Source: [Clostridium] symbiosum
Lineage (GTDB): Bacteria; Bacillota; Clostridia; Lachnospirales; Lachnospiraceae
Length of the DNA stretch: 64,000 nt
NCBI GenBank assembly: GCA_021769625.1
Contig: JAETSN010000018.1
Coordinates: 1-64,000 of the forward strand
Direction of reading: 5' to 3'
In this document: positions 54,909-62,858 of the stretch, piece by piece
Position numbering within the stretch: the stretch's first letter is position 1
How the letters are laid out: every line of letters begins with the position of its first letter
Notes under the pieces: model-generated
What the model was told of the DNA's origin: nothing
The model's input: only the letters and a program-made list of their open reading frames with translations
Databases searched by the model: none
Made by a program: the position numbers and the translations under genes

Positions 54909-55926
54909 GATTGCGGGCAGGGCTTACAATGCGGGATCTGCTTTTCAAATTCGAATAACACGAAAGAATATGACAGCAGTCTGTATCTGTTTCTGTCTGC
55001 TTTTCCTGACCGGCTGCGGAAACAGCAGCTATGCGATGCCCTATGACGCATATTCTGCAAACAGCAGCTTTACTGTTCTCAGTGCTGATCAGGCGGGGCG
55101 GGCAGGAACTTTTGCTGCCGATCTGTGTATCGCCAATGAGAACTACAATGAGGACGCTGTCGATATGTCGGAGGCGGAGGCGGCGGGATTGTTTTCGCTT
55201 GCAGACAGGCAGACGTTATATGCTAAAAATGTCCACGAACAGCTTTACCCGGCTTCGATCACCAAAGTGATGACGGCTCTGGTCGCCTTAAAAAACGGAA
55301 ACCGGGAGGATATGCTGACAGCTTCCTCCAATGTCACGATCACGGAATCCGGCGCGACGCTCTGCGGCCTGAAACCGGGTGATCAGATGACGCTGGATCA
55401 GGCCCTGCGCATTCTCCTTATCCAATCGGCGAACGATGTGGCGATCATGATAGCGGAACAGTATGGGGGTACCGCGGAGCATTTTTGCGAGATGATGAAT
55501 GAGGAAGCGAGGTCTATCGGCGCGACAAACTGTAATTTCGCCAACCCGAACGGCCTGACTGACGAAAGCCATTATGTGACGGCGTACGATCTGTATCTGA
55601 TCTTTAACGAGGCATGCAAATACGAACTCTTTAAGGAGATCATCGGCATGTCCTCCTATAAGACGGTCTATTATGATGCAAACGGCGGGGAGATCAGTTT
55701 TGACAAGCCTTCCACCAACTGGTACTTTAACGGGGAGGCTGCGGCGCCCGTGGGGATCACCGTGCTCGGAGGAAAGACCGGCACCACAAGCGCGGCAAGG
55801 AACTGTCTTGTTTTGTTATCCAGCGATACATCGGGAAAATCCTATATTTCCGTTATCCTGAAATCTCCGGAACGTGCGGTCATGTATGCGGAAATGACAG
55901 ACCTTTTGGGCATCATCCAAAAATAA
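54892..55926 (+). CDS. D-alanyl-D-alanine carboxypeptidase (PBP5/DacF type), lipoprotein-like signal
   Basis: A 344-aa S11 peptidase that trims pentapeptide stems outside the membrane. SxxK is in YPASITKVMTAL, SxN in QSANDVAIM, KTG in GGKTGTTSAARN. The signal is ICFCLLFLTGCG with a lipobox LTGC. The start is unclear: GTG 54892 (GGAG 4 bases upstream) keeps the Arg/Lys residues before the signal, while ATG 54970 would leave it without positive charges. The 5' coding part runs through a degenerate copy of the hairpin repeat found at 56483-56838. No C-terminal amphipathic anchor is obvious. Confidence 0.88.
   Translation: MKCTSKIAGRAYNAGSAFQIRITRKNMTAVCICFCLLFLTGCGNSSYAMPYDAYSANSSFTVLSADQAGRAGTFAADLCIANENYNEDAVDMSEAEAAGLFSLADRQTLYAKNVHEQLYPASITKVMTALVALKNGNREDMLTASSNVTITESGATLCGLKPGDQMTLDQALRILLIQSANDVAIMIAEQYGGTAEHFCEMMNEEARSIGATNCNFANPNGLTDESHYVTAYDLYLIFNEACKYELFKEIIGMSSYKTVYYDANGGEISFDKPSTNWYFNGEAAAPVGITVLGGKTGTTSAARNCLVLLSSDTSGKSYISVILKSPERAVMYAEMTDLLGIIQK
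54909..54955 (+). repeat. Degenerate unit of the hairpin repeat family inside the carboxypeptidase 5' end
   Basis: GCTTACAATGCGGGATCTGC followed by TTTTCAAATTCGAATA resembles the units at 56752-56836 (GCTTGCATTGCGGGATTC ... AACTCG). The hairpin arms are partly lost. It lies between the mgsA stop and the signal peptide. Confidence 0.55.
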
Positions 55927-55938
55927 ACATAATACTTA

Positions 55939-55967
55939 TTGTTTTTTTCAGTAAAATAACTTATAAT
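55939..55967 (+). promoter_or_regulatory. Promoter of the P-loop gene at 56059
   Basis: TTGTTT (55939-55944), 17-bp spacer, TATAAT (55962-55967). An untranslated leader of about 85 nt follows. Confidence 0.7.
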
Positions 55968-55986
55968 GGAAACAGAATTTAGGCCA

Positions 55987-56023
55987 GGCTGTGTAAATGG
56001 GAGAACAGCCTTCGTTTATACAG
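55987..56023 (+). promoter_or_regulatory. Leader with two mutually exclusive hairpins
   Basis: Stem 1: GGCTGT (55987-55992) with ACAGCC (56005-56010). Stem 2: CTGTGTAAA (55989-55997) with TTTATACAG (56015-56023), 9 bp with one G-U pair. They share bases and cannot both form. The ribosome site AGGAGG (56045-56050) lies downstream. No known riboswitch class is recognised. Confidence 0.45.
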
Positions 56024-56058
56024 GGTACTAAAACTACTTACATCAGGAGGTTTTTTTA

Positions 56059-56478
56059 ATGATTCAGTTAATCGTAGGAAGAAAAGGAAAAGGGAAAACA
56101 AAACAATTGCTGGATAAAGTAAATACCGAGATAAAGACAGTTTCCGGCAACATTGCTTATCTGGATAAGAGTACAAAGCATATGTTTGAACTTAATAATA
56201 AAGTAAGGCTGATCGATGTATCCGAGTATATGGTTTCCGATGCGGATGAGTTTATCGGTTTTATCTGCGGGATCATTTCCCAGGATCATGATCTCGAACA
56301 GATGTATTTTGACAGTTTTTTAAATATTGCCTGCCTTGAGGGAATGGATATCGAACCGACTGTAAAAAAACTTGACGCGATCAGCGAAAAATTTGGCGTA
56401 AAGCTTATTTTAAGCGTTTCTCTGGATGAGCATGAGTTACCCGAATCTTTGAAATCCAACGTACTGGTGGCATTATAA
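56059..56478 (+). CDS. Small P-loop protein of unknown function
   Basis: A 139-aa cytoplasmic protein. Walker A GRKGKGKT is at residues 7-14, right at the N-terminus. YLDKSTKHM and RLIDVSEYMVSDADEFIGFI follow, and LILSVSLDEHELP ends the fold. It resembles short ATPase-like proteins often labelled PilT-like in Lachnospiraceae, but no hexameric PilT features are present. AGGAGG lies before a run of seven T and the ATG. Confidence 0.75.
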   Translation: MIQLIVGRKGKGKTKQLLDKVNTEIKTVSGNIAYLDKSTKHMFELNNKVRLIDVSEYMVSDADEFIGFICGIISQDHDLEQMYFDSFLNIACLEGMDIEPTVKKLDAISEKFGVKLILSVSLDEHELPESLKSNVLVAL

Positions 56479-56482
56479 CATA

Positions 56483-56838
56483 GTGAGCTTTGCTCACATT
56501 GCAGGATTTGCTTCGCAAACCCGGTGCAGCCGGCAAAGCCTGTATTGCGGGATTTACATTGCGGATTCTGTATAATGGACGAAGTTTTCTACGCAAGACA
56601 ATAAAGTAGTTACATAAGCCTCGGAAGACATCCGGGGCTTTTCTATAGCATAGCAAGCAAAGCTTGCATTACGAGATTCACTTCGTGAACTCGGTATTGT
56701 GAGCTTCGCTCACGTTGCGAGATTTGCTTTGCAAACTCGAATAGCAGAGAAAGTAAGCTTGCATTGCGGGATTCATTTCGTGAACTCGGTATTGTGAGCT
56801 TCGTTTGCATTGCGGGATCTGCTCCGCAAACTCGGCAG
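56483..56838. repeat. Array of about 45-nt double-hairpin repeat units
   Basis: Clear units start near 56483, 56652, 56699, 56752 and 56794, with a degenerate one near 56528. Each has a first small hairpin such as GTGAGCTTCGCTCAC, then TTGCGRGA, then a second hairpin of type ATTTGCTTTGCAAA or ATTCACTTCGTGAA, then CTCGGTATT. Alternate units use different second hairpins. A non-repeat piece (about 56571-56645) interrupts the array. The last unit runs into the ribosome site of the HlyD-like gene. No spacers of CRISPR type are present. Confidence 0.8.
56571..56645 (+). terminator. TATAAT box and terminator inside the repeat array (possible short RNA)
   Basis: TATAAT at 56571-56576 has no good -35 box at 17 bp. 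About 40 bases later AGCCTCGGA (56618-56626), 5-nt loop and TCCGGGGCT (56632-56640) form a stem with one wobble, followed by TTTTC. The terminator is convincing. A short RNA of about 65 nt between the two is speculative; the terminator may just serve the P-loop gene. Confidence 0.55.
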
Positions 56839-56851
56839 GGAGGATATCATT

Positions 56852-58279
56852 TTGGGTCAGGAAAATCATTCTAATATCAGAAAATACCATAGACCATTAA
56901 ATGTCAACATAGGTATGATCATTTTCGGGGTGATGTTCATCTACATCATCATCTGTATCATCATGTATATGCAGACGGAGCATCTGAGCGGCTACGAGGT
57001 AAAGACGGGTTCCCTTACCGTGAATAACGTATACCGCGGGATCGCGCTCAGGGATGAAACGCTCTATGAGTCCATCGATGCCGGATATGTCTACTATTTT
57101 GCGCCGGAGGGCACCCATGTGGCCTGCGGCGATCTGGTATATGCGGTGGATTCTTCCAGCAAGCTGGAGGAGCTGATGAACGAATCCGCGGAGGAGGAGA
57201 ATCTGTCAAATGCGGATTACAACAATTTAAAGGCGAAGATCGTAAACTACCGCAGTAATTTTGATGAGACGGAGTTTTCCACGGTTTATGATTTTAAATA
57301 TGATCTCCAGAGCGAGATCGCAAAGCTCAGCAATCGTACCGTGCTCAGCGCAATGAATGAGATGGCAGGCGCTGCGGGCATCAGCAGATGTTACGCGGAC
57401 AAAGCGGGCGCGGTGGTATTTTCCAGCGACGGCTATGAAGACCTGACGCCCCAGGAGATCACACTGGAGAGTTTTAACGAGGAAAACTATACGAAAAACC
57501 AGTTTCTTGCCGCAAACCGTTTCGGCAAAAACGATGCCGTCTATAAACTTGTCTCAAAGGAAGACTGGGAAGTTGTGATCTGTGTGGATTCGGAAGAGAG
57601 AGTACAGGAACTTCAGGAAGCGGAATATGTGAAAGTGAAGTTTATGAAGGACCAGTATGAGACCTGGGGAAAAGTGACTGTTTACGGACGCGATGAGGAG
57701 GAAGGCATCACTTTTGTGGGATTGGGATTTACCACGTCCATGATCAATTACATCACGGACCGTTTTGTCGATGTGGAACTTGTGCTGGAGGAGGATACCG
57801 GATTAAAGATCCCCAATTCAGCCATCGCACAGCGGAATTTCTTCCTGATTGATGAGGATTATATCGTGGAACACGGAAATGACAAAAAACTGGGGGTCAT
57901 GCGCCAGACATTTACGGAGGATAATGAGATCACCACGGAGTTCGTGGAAACGCCCATCTACAACATGGATGAGCGGGAAGGCGTCTATTATGTGGATGAG
58001 AGTGTGCTGAAAGTCGGGGATGTCCTTTACAAGGAGGACTCGGCGGAGACACTCACTGTGAGCAAGCAGGCGTCTTTGACAGGCGTCTACAATATCAACA
58101 AGGGATATGCAGACTTTAAGCGCATCATCGTTCTGTATGACAATGAGGAGTACTCCATTGTGGAGTCCAACACGCAGTACGGATTGAGGCCCTATGACTA
58201 TATCGCACTGGAGGCGTCCACGGTGGTGGCGGATCAGTTTGTGACGGAGAAGAGGCTTAGTGTGAATGGGGATGAATAG
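56852..58279 (+). CDS. HlyD-like membrane fusion/adaptor protein
   Basis: A 475-aa protein starting at TTG 56852 behind AGGGAGGA. One transmembrane helix (about 20-42, NIGMIIFGVMFIYIIICII) is followed by an extracytoplasmic region with a biotinyl-lipoyl-like stretch (VYRGIALRDETLY, GTHVACGDLVYAVDS) and a helical part. The C-terminal half is beta-rich. This fits HlyD-type adaptor proteins, though no transporter partner is adjacent. It precedes the yggS-sepF region; a cell-envelope role is inference. Confidence 0.75.
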   Translation: MGQENHSNIRKYHRPLNVNIGMIIFGVMFIYIIICIIMYMQTEHLSGYEVKTGSLTVNNVYRGIALRDETLYESIDAGYVYYFAPEGTHVACGDLVYAVDSSSKLEELMNESAEEENLSNADYNNLKAKIVNYRSNFDETEFSTVYDFKYDLQSEIAKLSNRTVLSAMNEMAGAAGISRCYADKAGAVVFSSDGYEDLTPQEITLESFNEENYTKNQFLAANRFGKNDAVYKLVSKEDWEVVICVDSEERVQELQEAEYVKVKFMKDQYETWGKVTVYGRDEEEGITFVGLGFTTSMINYITDRFVDVELVLEEDTGLKIPNSAIAQRNFFLIDEDYIVEHGNDKKLGVMRQTFTEDNEITTEFVETPIYNMDEREGVYYVDESVLKVGDVLYKEDSAETLTVSKQASLTGVYNINKGYADFKRIIVLYDNEEYSIVESNTQYGLRPYDYIALEASTVVADQFVTEKRLSVNGDE

Positions 58280-58310
58280 GTGTGTGTGATGTGAGTGTGT
58301 GGGTGCGGAC

Positions 58311-58447
58311 GCCGTCAGGTGTTTTCATCCCTTTCTCTGCCGCGCTTGCGCTCTGCGAAAAACGCAGCGGATGCTAAGCTCGAAAGTACCTCGCTAAGCA
58401 CCGGCGTTTTTCGAAGGGCAGTTCAAGGGATGAAAACACCTGACGGC
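58311..58447. repeat. Palindromic element, full copy 2 (137 nt)
   Basis: Outer arms 58311-58333 and 58425-58447 are perfect reverse complements over 23 bases (left arm begins GCCGTCAGGTGTTTTC). Inside are the same GAAAAACGC and GCGTTTTTC pair and the core CGCTTGCGCTCTGCGAAAAA as in copy 1. The middle of the arms differs from copy 1 at most positions, yet pairing is kept. It lies directly after the HlyD-like gene. Confidence 0.85.
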
Positions 58448-58489
58448 TGGGTATCGATACATGACAAAAGATGAACGGAGGGGGTTATA

Positions 58490-58942
58490 ATGTTTCACAT
58501 GGTTCGTTCATTCATTTCTCCGATCTGGAAGAAGAATCTACCGCATATTTTTCTTTCTCAGGAGGAGCGGAAAAAAATCGGCGGTACTTTGTTCATTGAG
58601 TTTCAATACTGTAATATGAAACCGGGAACGAAAATTCAGGATTTATTGCCGGAAGATGGAATTGATTGTTGGCTGGATGATTCCTTATATGTTTATATAG
58701 GTGATATTGATATTTTTATAGTAGAATATGCAGATATCTTTCATTGTGGTATTTATTACAGCGATAACAATCATAAATTGGAGCGCGGCCTGGAGTTATA
58801 TGGGGCCACCTATTATAGTCCGGATCAGGTGGAGTCGATCACGGCAGAGATTCTTGAAAGCAAAGTGACAGATTATGAAATCTTAATTGACTGGTTAAAA
58901 AAGGTAAAGAATTATAACGGCTTTTATATTAGTGGTATTTGA
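58490..58942 (+). CDS. Unknown AT-rich protein
   Basis: A 150-aa protein with a good ribosome site (GGAGGGGG). It begins MFHMVRSFISPIWKKN and has acidic, aromatic-rich stretches (DSLYVYIGDIDIFIVEYADIF). Size, charge and AT-rich codons resemble small accessory proteins such as toxin-immunity proteins, but no family is recognised. It follows palindromic element copy 2 and precedes another small unknown gene. Confidence 0.6.
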   Translation: MFHMVRSFISPIWKKNLPHIFLSQEERKKIGGTLFIEFQYCNMKPGTKIQDLLPEDGIDCWLDDSLYVYIGDIDIFIVEYADIFHCGIYYSDNNHKLERGLELYGATYYSPDQVESITAEILESKVTDYEILIDWLKKVKNYNGFYISGI

Positions 58943-58972
58943 TCAGATGTCTTTATGATCGTGGGTGAAAAT

Positions 58973-59227
58973 ATGGTGATCGAGGTGGAGTATTATAAAG
59001 GAAACACTTTACTGTATGGGAAGAAGATACCTTATAGGGGATTGAAACATCAGATAGATGTAATAGAAAATATTTACGACAGGGAAGAGGATAATTTTGT
59101 AGATTTACTATGCCGGATGTATAGCTGGACAGTAGGAGGAGAGGAAGCGGAAGTTGTATATGTCTATGACAGGGATATTGAGAGGATAATCGACAGGGGC
59201 ATGGCAAAAAAGGCATTCGGTAGATGA
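58973..59227 (+). CDS. Small unknown protein
   Basis: An 84-aa protein from ATG 58973 (an in-frame ATG at 58955 is possible). It begins MVIEVEYYKGNTLLYGKKIPY and ends RGMAKKAFGR; strands then a helix are likely. No family is recognised. It is 30 bases after the previous unknown gene and shares its AT-rich codon use, so the two may have arrived together. Confidence 0.5.
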   Translation: MVIEVEYYKGNTLLYGKKIPYRGLKHQIDVIENIYDREEDNFVDLLCRMYSWTVGGEEAEVVYVYDRDIERIIDRGMAKKAFGR

Positions 59228-59310
59228 TTTTACAGTTCGTAGGAAGAAAATCCCTGCAGGTATATCACGCCTGATGAGCCGGAGGAAGAGCATCTGGCGG
59301 TATACAAGGG

Positions 59311-59673
59311 TTGGATGATGAAGCTTTTTACAAGTATCGCGGCGATCTGCTCACAGGAGGGATATGTATCAAGGAATACCTTGATCTGAAGCACTACGGG
59401 GAACATACGAACGAATACCGCGTGTTTTATATCAACCACGAGATCGCCACGGTCTGCAGGAATTCCGGGCAGGGAAATTATGCGCCGAAGCCCCCTCAGG
59501 AATTGCTCGGAAAATACAGAAATCTGGGCAGTCCCTATTACACGGTGGATTTTGCGGAGCTGTCGGACGGTACATGGAGGATCATGGAGGCGGGCGACGG
59601 AGGGGTCTCCGGGCTGTCAGAGGATCAGGACTATGAGCACTATTTCAGAGTACTGCGTCAGTGTTTTAAATAA
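59311..59673 (+). pseudogene. C-terminal part of an ATP-grasp protein, N-terminally truncated
   Basis: The frame reads RGDLLTGGICIKEYLDLKHY, then EYRVFYINHE and YYTVDFAELSDGTWRIMEAGDGG, which is the metal/ATP-binding end of ATP-grasp proteins. The N-terminal two thirds is missing and the only start is a TTG without a ribosome site. It is probably a relic. The 80 bases before it hold a different open frame (YITPDEPEEEHLAVYKGW) of unknown origin. Confidence 0.6.
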
Positions 59674-59706
59674 TATGTATAAATTATATATCAGGAGAGA
59701 TTCAAT

Positions 59707-60387
59707 ATGATCAAAGAAAATTTGAGCAGGGTACAGGAAAATATCAGGGCGGCGGCCAGAGAAGCCGGGAGGGATCCGGGGGAGGTCACGCTGATCGCGG
59801 TGAGCAAGACGAAGCCGGTATCCATGATCGAGGAGGCTTATGATTGCGGCTGCAGGGATTTCGGGGAGAATAAGGTGCAGGAGCTGTGCGACAAGTACGA
59901 GGTTCTGCCAAAGGACATCCGATGGCATCTGATCGGGCATCTGCAGCGCAACAAGGTAAAATATGTGGTGGATAAAGCTTATCTGATCCACAGCGTGGAT
60001 TCTCTCAGGCTGGCGCAGGAGATCCAGAAAGAGGCGGAGAAAAAGCAGGTACATGTGAACATTCTGATAGAAGTGAACATGGCGCAGGAGGAGAGCAAAT
60101 TCGGCGTTCTGGCGGGGGAGGCGGAAAATCTGGTCCGTGAGGTTGCAAAGCTGTCCAATGTACATATTCAGGGACTGATGACAATAGCTCCTGTTGTCGA
60201 AAAACCGGAGGATAATGCGATTCATTTTGCCAACTTAAAACAATTATCTGTTGACATAAAGGAGAAAAACATTGATAATGTAAATATGAGTGTTCTATCA
60301 ATGGGGATGACAGGAGATTATGAACAGGCGGTAAAAGACGGTGCTGTTTATGTGAGGGTGGGGACCGGCATCTTCGGGACACGATAA
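59707..60387 (+). CDS. yggS: YggS/PLPBP family pyridoxal-phosphate homeostasis protein
   Basis: A 226-aa PLP-binding protein. VSKTKPVSMIEEAYDCGCRDFGENKVQEL has the PLP Lys near residue 36. WHLIGHLQRNKVKY and LSMGMTGDYEQAV with R-x-G-T-G-I-F-G at the end are family motifs. It controls PLP supply and has no known catalysis. Its place before sepF matches ylmE-ylmF of Bacillus. Confidence 0.93.
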   Translation: MIKENLSRVQENIRAAAREAGRDPGEVTLIAVSKTKPVSMIEEAYDCGCRDFGENKVQELCDKYEVLPKDIRWHLIGHLQRNKVKYVVDKAYLIHSVDSLRLAQEIQKEAEKKQVHVNILIEVNMAQEESKFGVLAGEAENLVREVAKLSNVHIQGLMTIAPVVEKPEDNAIHFANLKQLSVDIKEKNIDNVNMSVLSMGMTGDYEQAVKDGAVYVRVGTGIFGTR

Positions 60388-60402
60388 GGAGAGAGTGATT
60401 AA

Positions 60403-60912
60403 ATGGGAGTAATGGACAAGTTTTTGAACTATATGAAGCTGAATGATGAAGACGACGGCGGGTACTACGATGATGACTATTATGATGACGATGACGAGGT
60501 GGCAGAACCTGCTCCGCGGAGAAGTAAACCGACATTGGTGAAAGATGTTGAACCGGAACCTGAAGAAGAAAAACCTGTAAAGAAGACGGTTCCTAAAATA
60601 ACGCCGATGAAACAGTCGAGAAGGGTGAGCGCCGGCGGAATGGAAGTCTGTGTCATTAAGCCCACTTCTGTGGAAGACGGCCGGGAAATCACGGAAACCC
60701 TGCTGGCAAACAGAACCGTTGTTTTAAATCTGGAAGGGCTGGATATGGAGATCGCCCAGAGGATCATCGATTTTACAAGCGGTTCCTGCTTTGCAATCAG
60801 CGGCAATCTGCAGAAGATATCACATTATATTTTTATCATCACGCCGCCCAGCGTGGATATTTCCGGGGATTTCCAGGAGATCATCGGTTCCTCCCTGGAT
60901 ATGCCGATATAA
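60403..60912 (+). CDS. sepF: Cell division protein SepF
   Basis: A 169-aa protein. The N-terminal membrane-binding helix (MGVMDKFLNYMKL) is followed by a very acidic Asp/Tyr linker and the SepF core (PTSVEDGREITETLLANRTVVLNLEG). The C-terminal GDFQEIIG end is normal. It tethers FtsZ to the membrane. It starts 15 bases after yggS with AAGGAGAG. Confidence 0.94.
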   Translation: MGVMDKFLNYMKLNDEDDGGYYDDDYYDDDDEVAEPAPRRSKPTLVKDVEPEPEEEKPVKKTVPKITPMKQSRRVSAGGMEVCVIKPTSVEDGREITETLLANRTVVLNLEGLDMEIAQRIIDFTSGSCFAISGNLQKISHYIFIITPPSVDISGDFQEIIGSSLDMPI

Positions 60913-60945
60913 TGATCGCATACATAGTTTGAAAAAAGAAGAGAG

Positions 60946-60994
60946 CATCCTGCAAGATGCCGGAGAGGATGTTTCCGGCCTGCAGGATGTTTTT
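60946..60994 (+). terminator. Two-part terminator after sepF
   Basis: CATCCTGCA (60946-60954) pairs with TGCAGGATG (60981-60989), and inside GCCGGA (60959-60964) pairs with TCCGGC (60974-60979). TTTTT (60990-60994) follows. Confidence 0.8.
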
Positions 60995-61125
60995 GCGGAA
61001 CTGGAAAACAGCATATGCCCATACAGTGCACAAGACGATTTGCAGACGTAAACGGCTGCGAAGCGTCTTCCGCCAACCGTGTACTGTAGGTGCATATGCG
61101 GAACTTTATATAGAAGGAGTTGAAT

Positions 61126-62283
61126 ATGGCTGAGATAACAAAAGATACAACAGAATATGGGCGGCTTTCCGTTTCCTATCAGAAAAAGCCCTGTTATGAC
61201 ATTGTTTTTGAGCATTCTTTTGAAAAGCTTCCTGAAGAACTTCAGAAATTATTTCCGGAGGAGGACGGGGAAAGCTTATTAAAAAAGAGAAACCTATGCG
61301 TGATCACGGACCGCAACGTGGACGCGCTTTTCGGTGCGGAAATAAAGGAACTTTTACAGGGAATTTGTAAAGAGCTTTCTTTTTATGTGTTTTCAGCGGG
61401 GGAGGAGCATAAAACGCTGGAAACGGTATCGGACATCTATCGGTTCCTGATTGAAAAAAGGATCACAAGAAAAGATATGTTGATCGCCCTCGGCGGCGGC
61501 GTCGTCGGCGATATCACGGGTTTTGCGGCGGCGTCTTACCTGCGGGGAATCGATTTCGTGCAGATCCCGACCACACTTTTGTCCCAGGTGGACAGCTCCA
61601 TCGGCGGGAAAACAGGGGTGGATTTCGAGCAGTATAAAAATATGGTGGGCGCCTTCCATATGCCCCGTCTTGTCTACACAAACGTCTCGGTATTAAAGGA
61701 GCTCGACGAGAGGCAGTTTGCCTCCGGTTTTGCGGAAGTCATGAAGCACGGACTGATCAAAGACCGGAAATATTATGAGTGGCTTCTTGAGAATATCTAT
61801 GAGATCGATGACAGGGAAGCCGATGTTTTGCAGGAGATGGTATACAGGAGCTGCGTGATCAAAAAGAAAGTGGTGGAGAAAGACCCGACAGAACAGGGGG
61901 AGCGGGCACTTCTCAATTTCGGCCATACGATCGGGCACGGTATCGAAAAAGCTAGCAATTTTTCACTGCTGCACGGCGAGTGCATCGCACTCGGCTGTAT
62001 TGCCGCGGCAGATATTTCGTATAAGCGTCATCTGATCGGGGAGGATGAGTATCTGGAGATCAGGGATATGTTTGTACCTTTCCATCTCCCCATCACATTG
62101 CGGGAGATCAGCTTTACGGCGCAGGAAGTGGTAGAAAATACTAAATCTGACAAAAAGAATGCCTCGGGCACCCTTCGGTTTATTTTGCTGGAAAGGCTCG
62201 GCAAAGCGGTTATTGAAGAAACGGTAACGGAAAAGGAACTGCTTGAGGCAGTAGAGGATTTGATCATTCATGAAGAAGCGTAA
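61126..62283 (+). CDS. aroB: 3-dehydroquinate synthase
   Basis: A 385-aa enzyme for the second step of the shikimate pathway, NAD+ and metal dependent. GGGVVGDITGFAAASYLRG is the NAD site, PTTLLSQVDSSIGGKTGVD the substrate loop, and NFGHTIGHGIE holds metal histidines. AAGGAG lies 7 bases before ATG 61126. It overlaps lspA by 14 bases, an uncommon pairing that couples them. Confidence 0.95.
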   Translation: MAEITKDTTEYGRLSVSYQKKPCYDIVFEHSFEKLPEELQKLFPEEDGESLLKKRNLCVITDRNVDALFGAEIKELLQGICKELSFYVFSAGEEHKTLETVSDIYRFLIEKRITRKDMLIALGGGVVGDITGFAAASYLRGIDFVQIPTTLLSQVDSSIGGKTGVDFEQYKNMVGAFHMPRLVYTNVSVLKELDERQFASGFAEVMKHGLIKDRKYYEWLLENIYEIDDREADVLQEMVYRSCVIKKKVVEKDPTEQGERALLNFGHTIGHGIEKASNFSLLHGECIALGCIAAADISYKRHLIGEDEYLEIRDMFVPFHLPITLREISFTAQEVVENTKSDKKNASGTLRFILLERLGKAVIEETVTEKELLEAVEDLIIHEEA

Positions 62284-62806
62284 AATAATCATATTGGCCA
62301 TCGATCTGATCGCTATGGTTCTGCTGACCTGTTTTGACCAGTTCACAAAAAAAATGGCGGTGCTCAACTTAAAAGGGAAGCCGGACATCCCCCTTTTGCC
62401 GGATATCCTCACATTACAGTATCTTGAGAACAAAGGGGCGGCTTTCGGCATGCTGCAGAATCAGAAGATATTTTTTATATTTATAGAAGTGCTGATCCTG
62501 TTTGTGATCGCTTTTGTACTGATCCGTATACCCTGCCATAAGAAATACAACCTGATGCATGTGATCCTGGTCTTGGTTGCCAGCGGTGCCATCGGCAATA
62601 TGATCGACCGTGCAGTACAGGATTATGTCGTTGATTTTATCTATTTTGTGCTGATCGACTTCCCGATCTTTAATGTGGCGGATATCTATGTCACCTGTGC
62701 GACAGCGGTTTTTGTGTTTGCCATATTGTTTTATTACAAGGAAGAGGATTTTGCTTTTCTCAGCATCAAGCAGAAAATGCTAAGAACGCCAAATTATAAG
62801 GACTGA
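62270..62806 (+). CDS. lspA: Lipoprotein signal peptidase (signal peptidase II)
   Basis: A 178-aa integral membrane aspartyl protease with four transmembrane segments. The catalytic aspartates lie in GNMIDR and FNVADIY. It processes the lipobox signals seen in several proteins of this window. It is followed by the pseudouridine synthase as in lspA-ylyB of Bacillus. Confidence 0.95.
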   Translation: MKKRKIIILAIDLIAMVLLTCFDQFTKKMAVLNLKGKPDIPLLPDILTLQYLENKGAAFGMLQNQKIFFIFIEVLILFVIAFVLIRIPCHKKYNLMHVILVLVASGAIGNMIDRAVQDYVVDFIYFVLIDFPIFNVADIYVTCATAVFVFAILFYYKEEDFAFLSIKQKMLRTPNYKD

Positions 62807-62858
62807 CCGGCGGACAGTGCATGAAACGTACTGCCCTTATGTTTGACGGGGAAAAAGA

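Noticed and set aside
56483-56838. Possible CRISPR array
   Set aside because: Units are nearly contiguous, contain their own hairpins and lack unique spacers of even length; no cas genes nearby.
60928-61051. A 40-codon TTG-started frame after sepF
   Set aside because: It runs through the sepF terminator hairpin and lacks a ribosome site.
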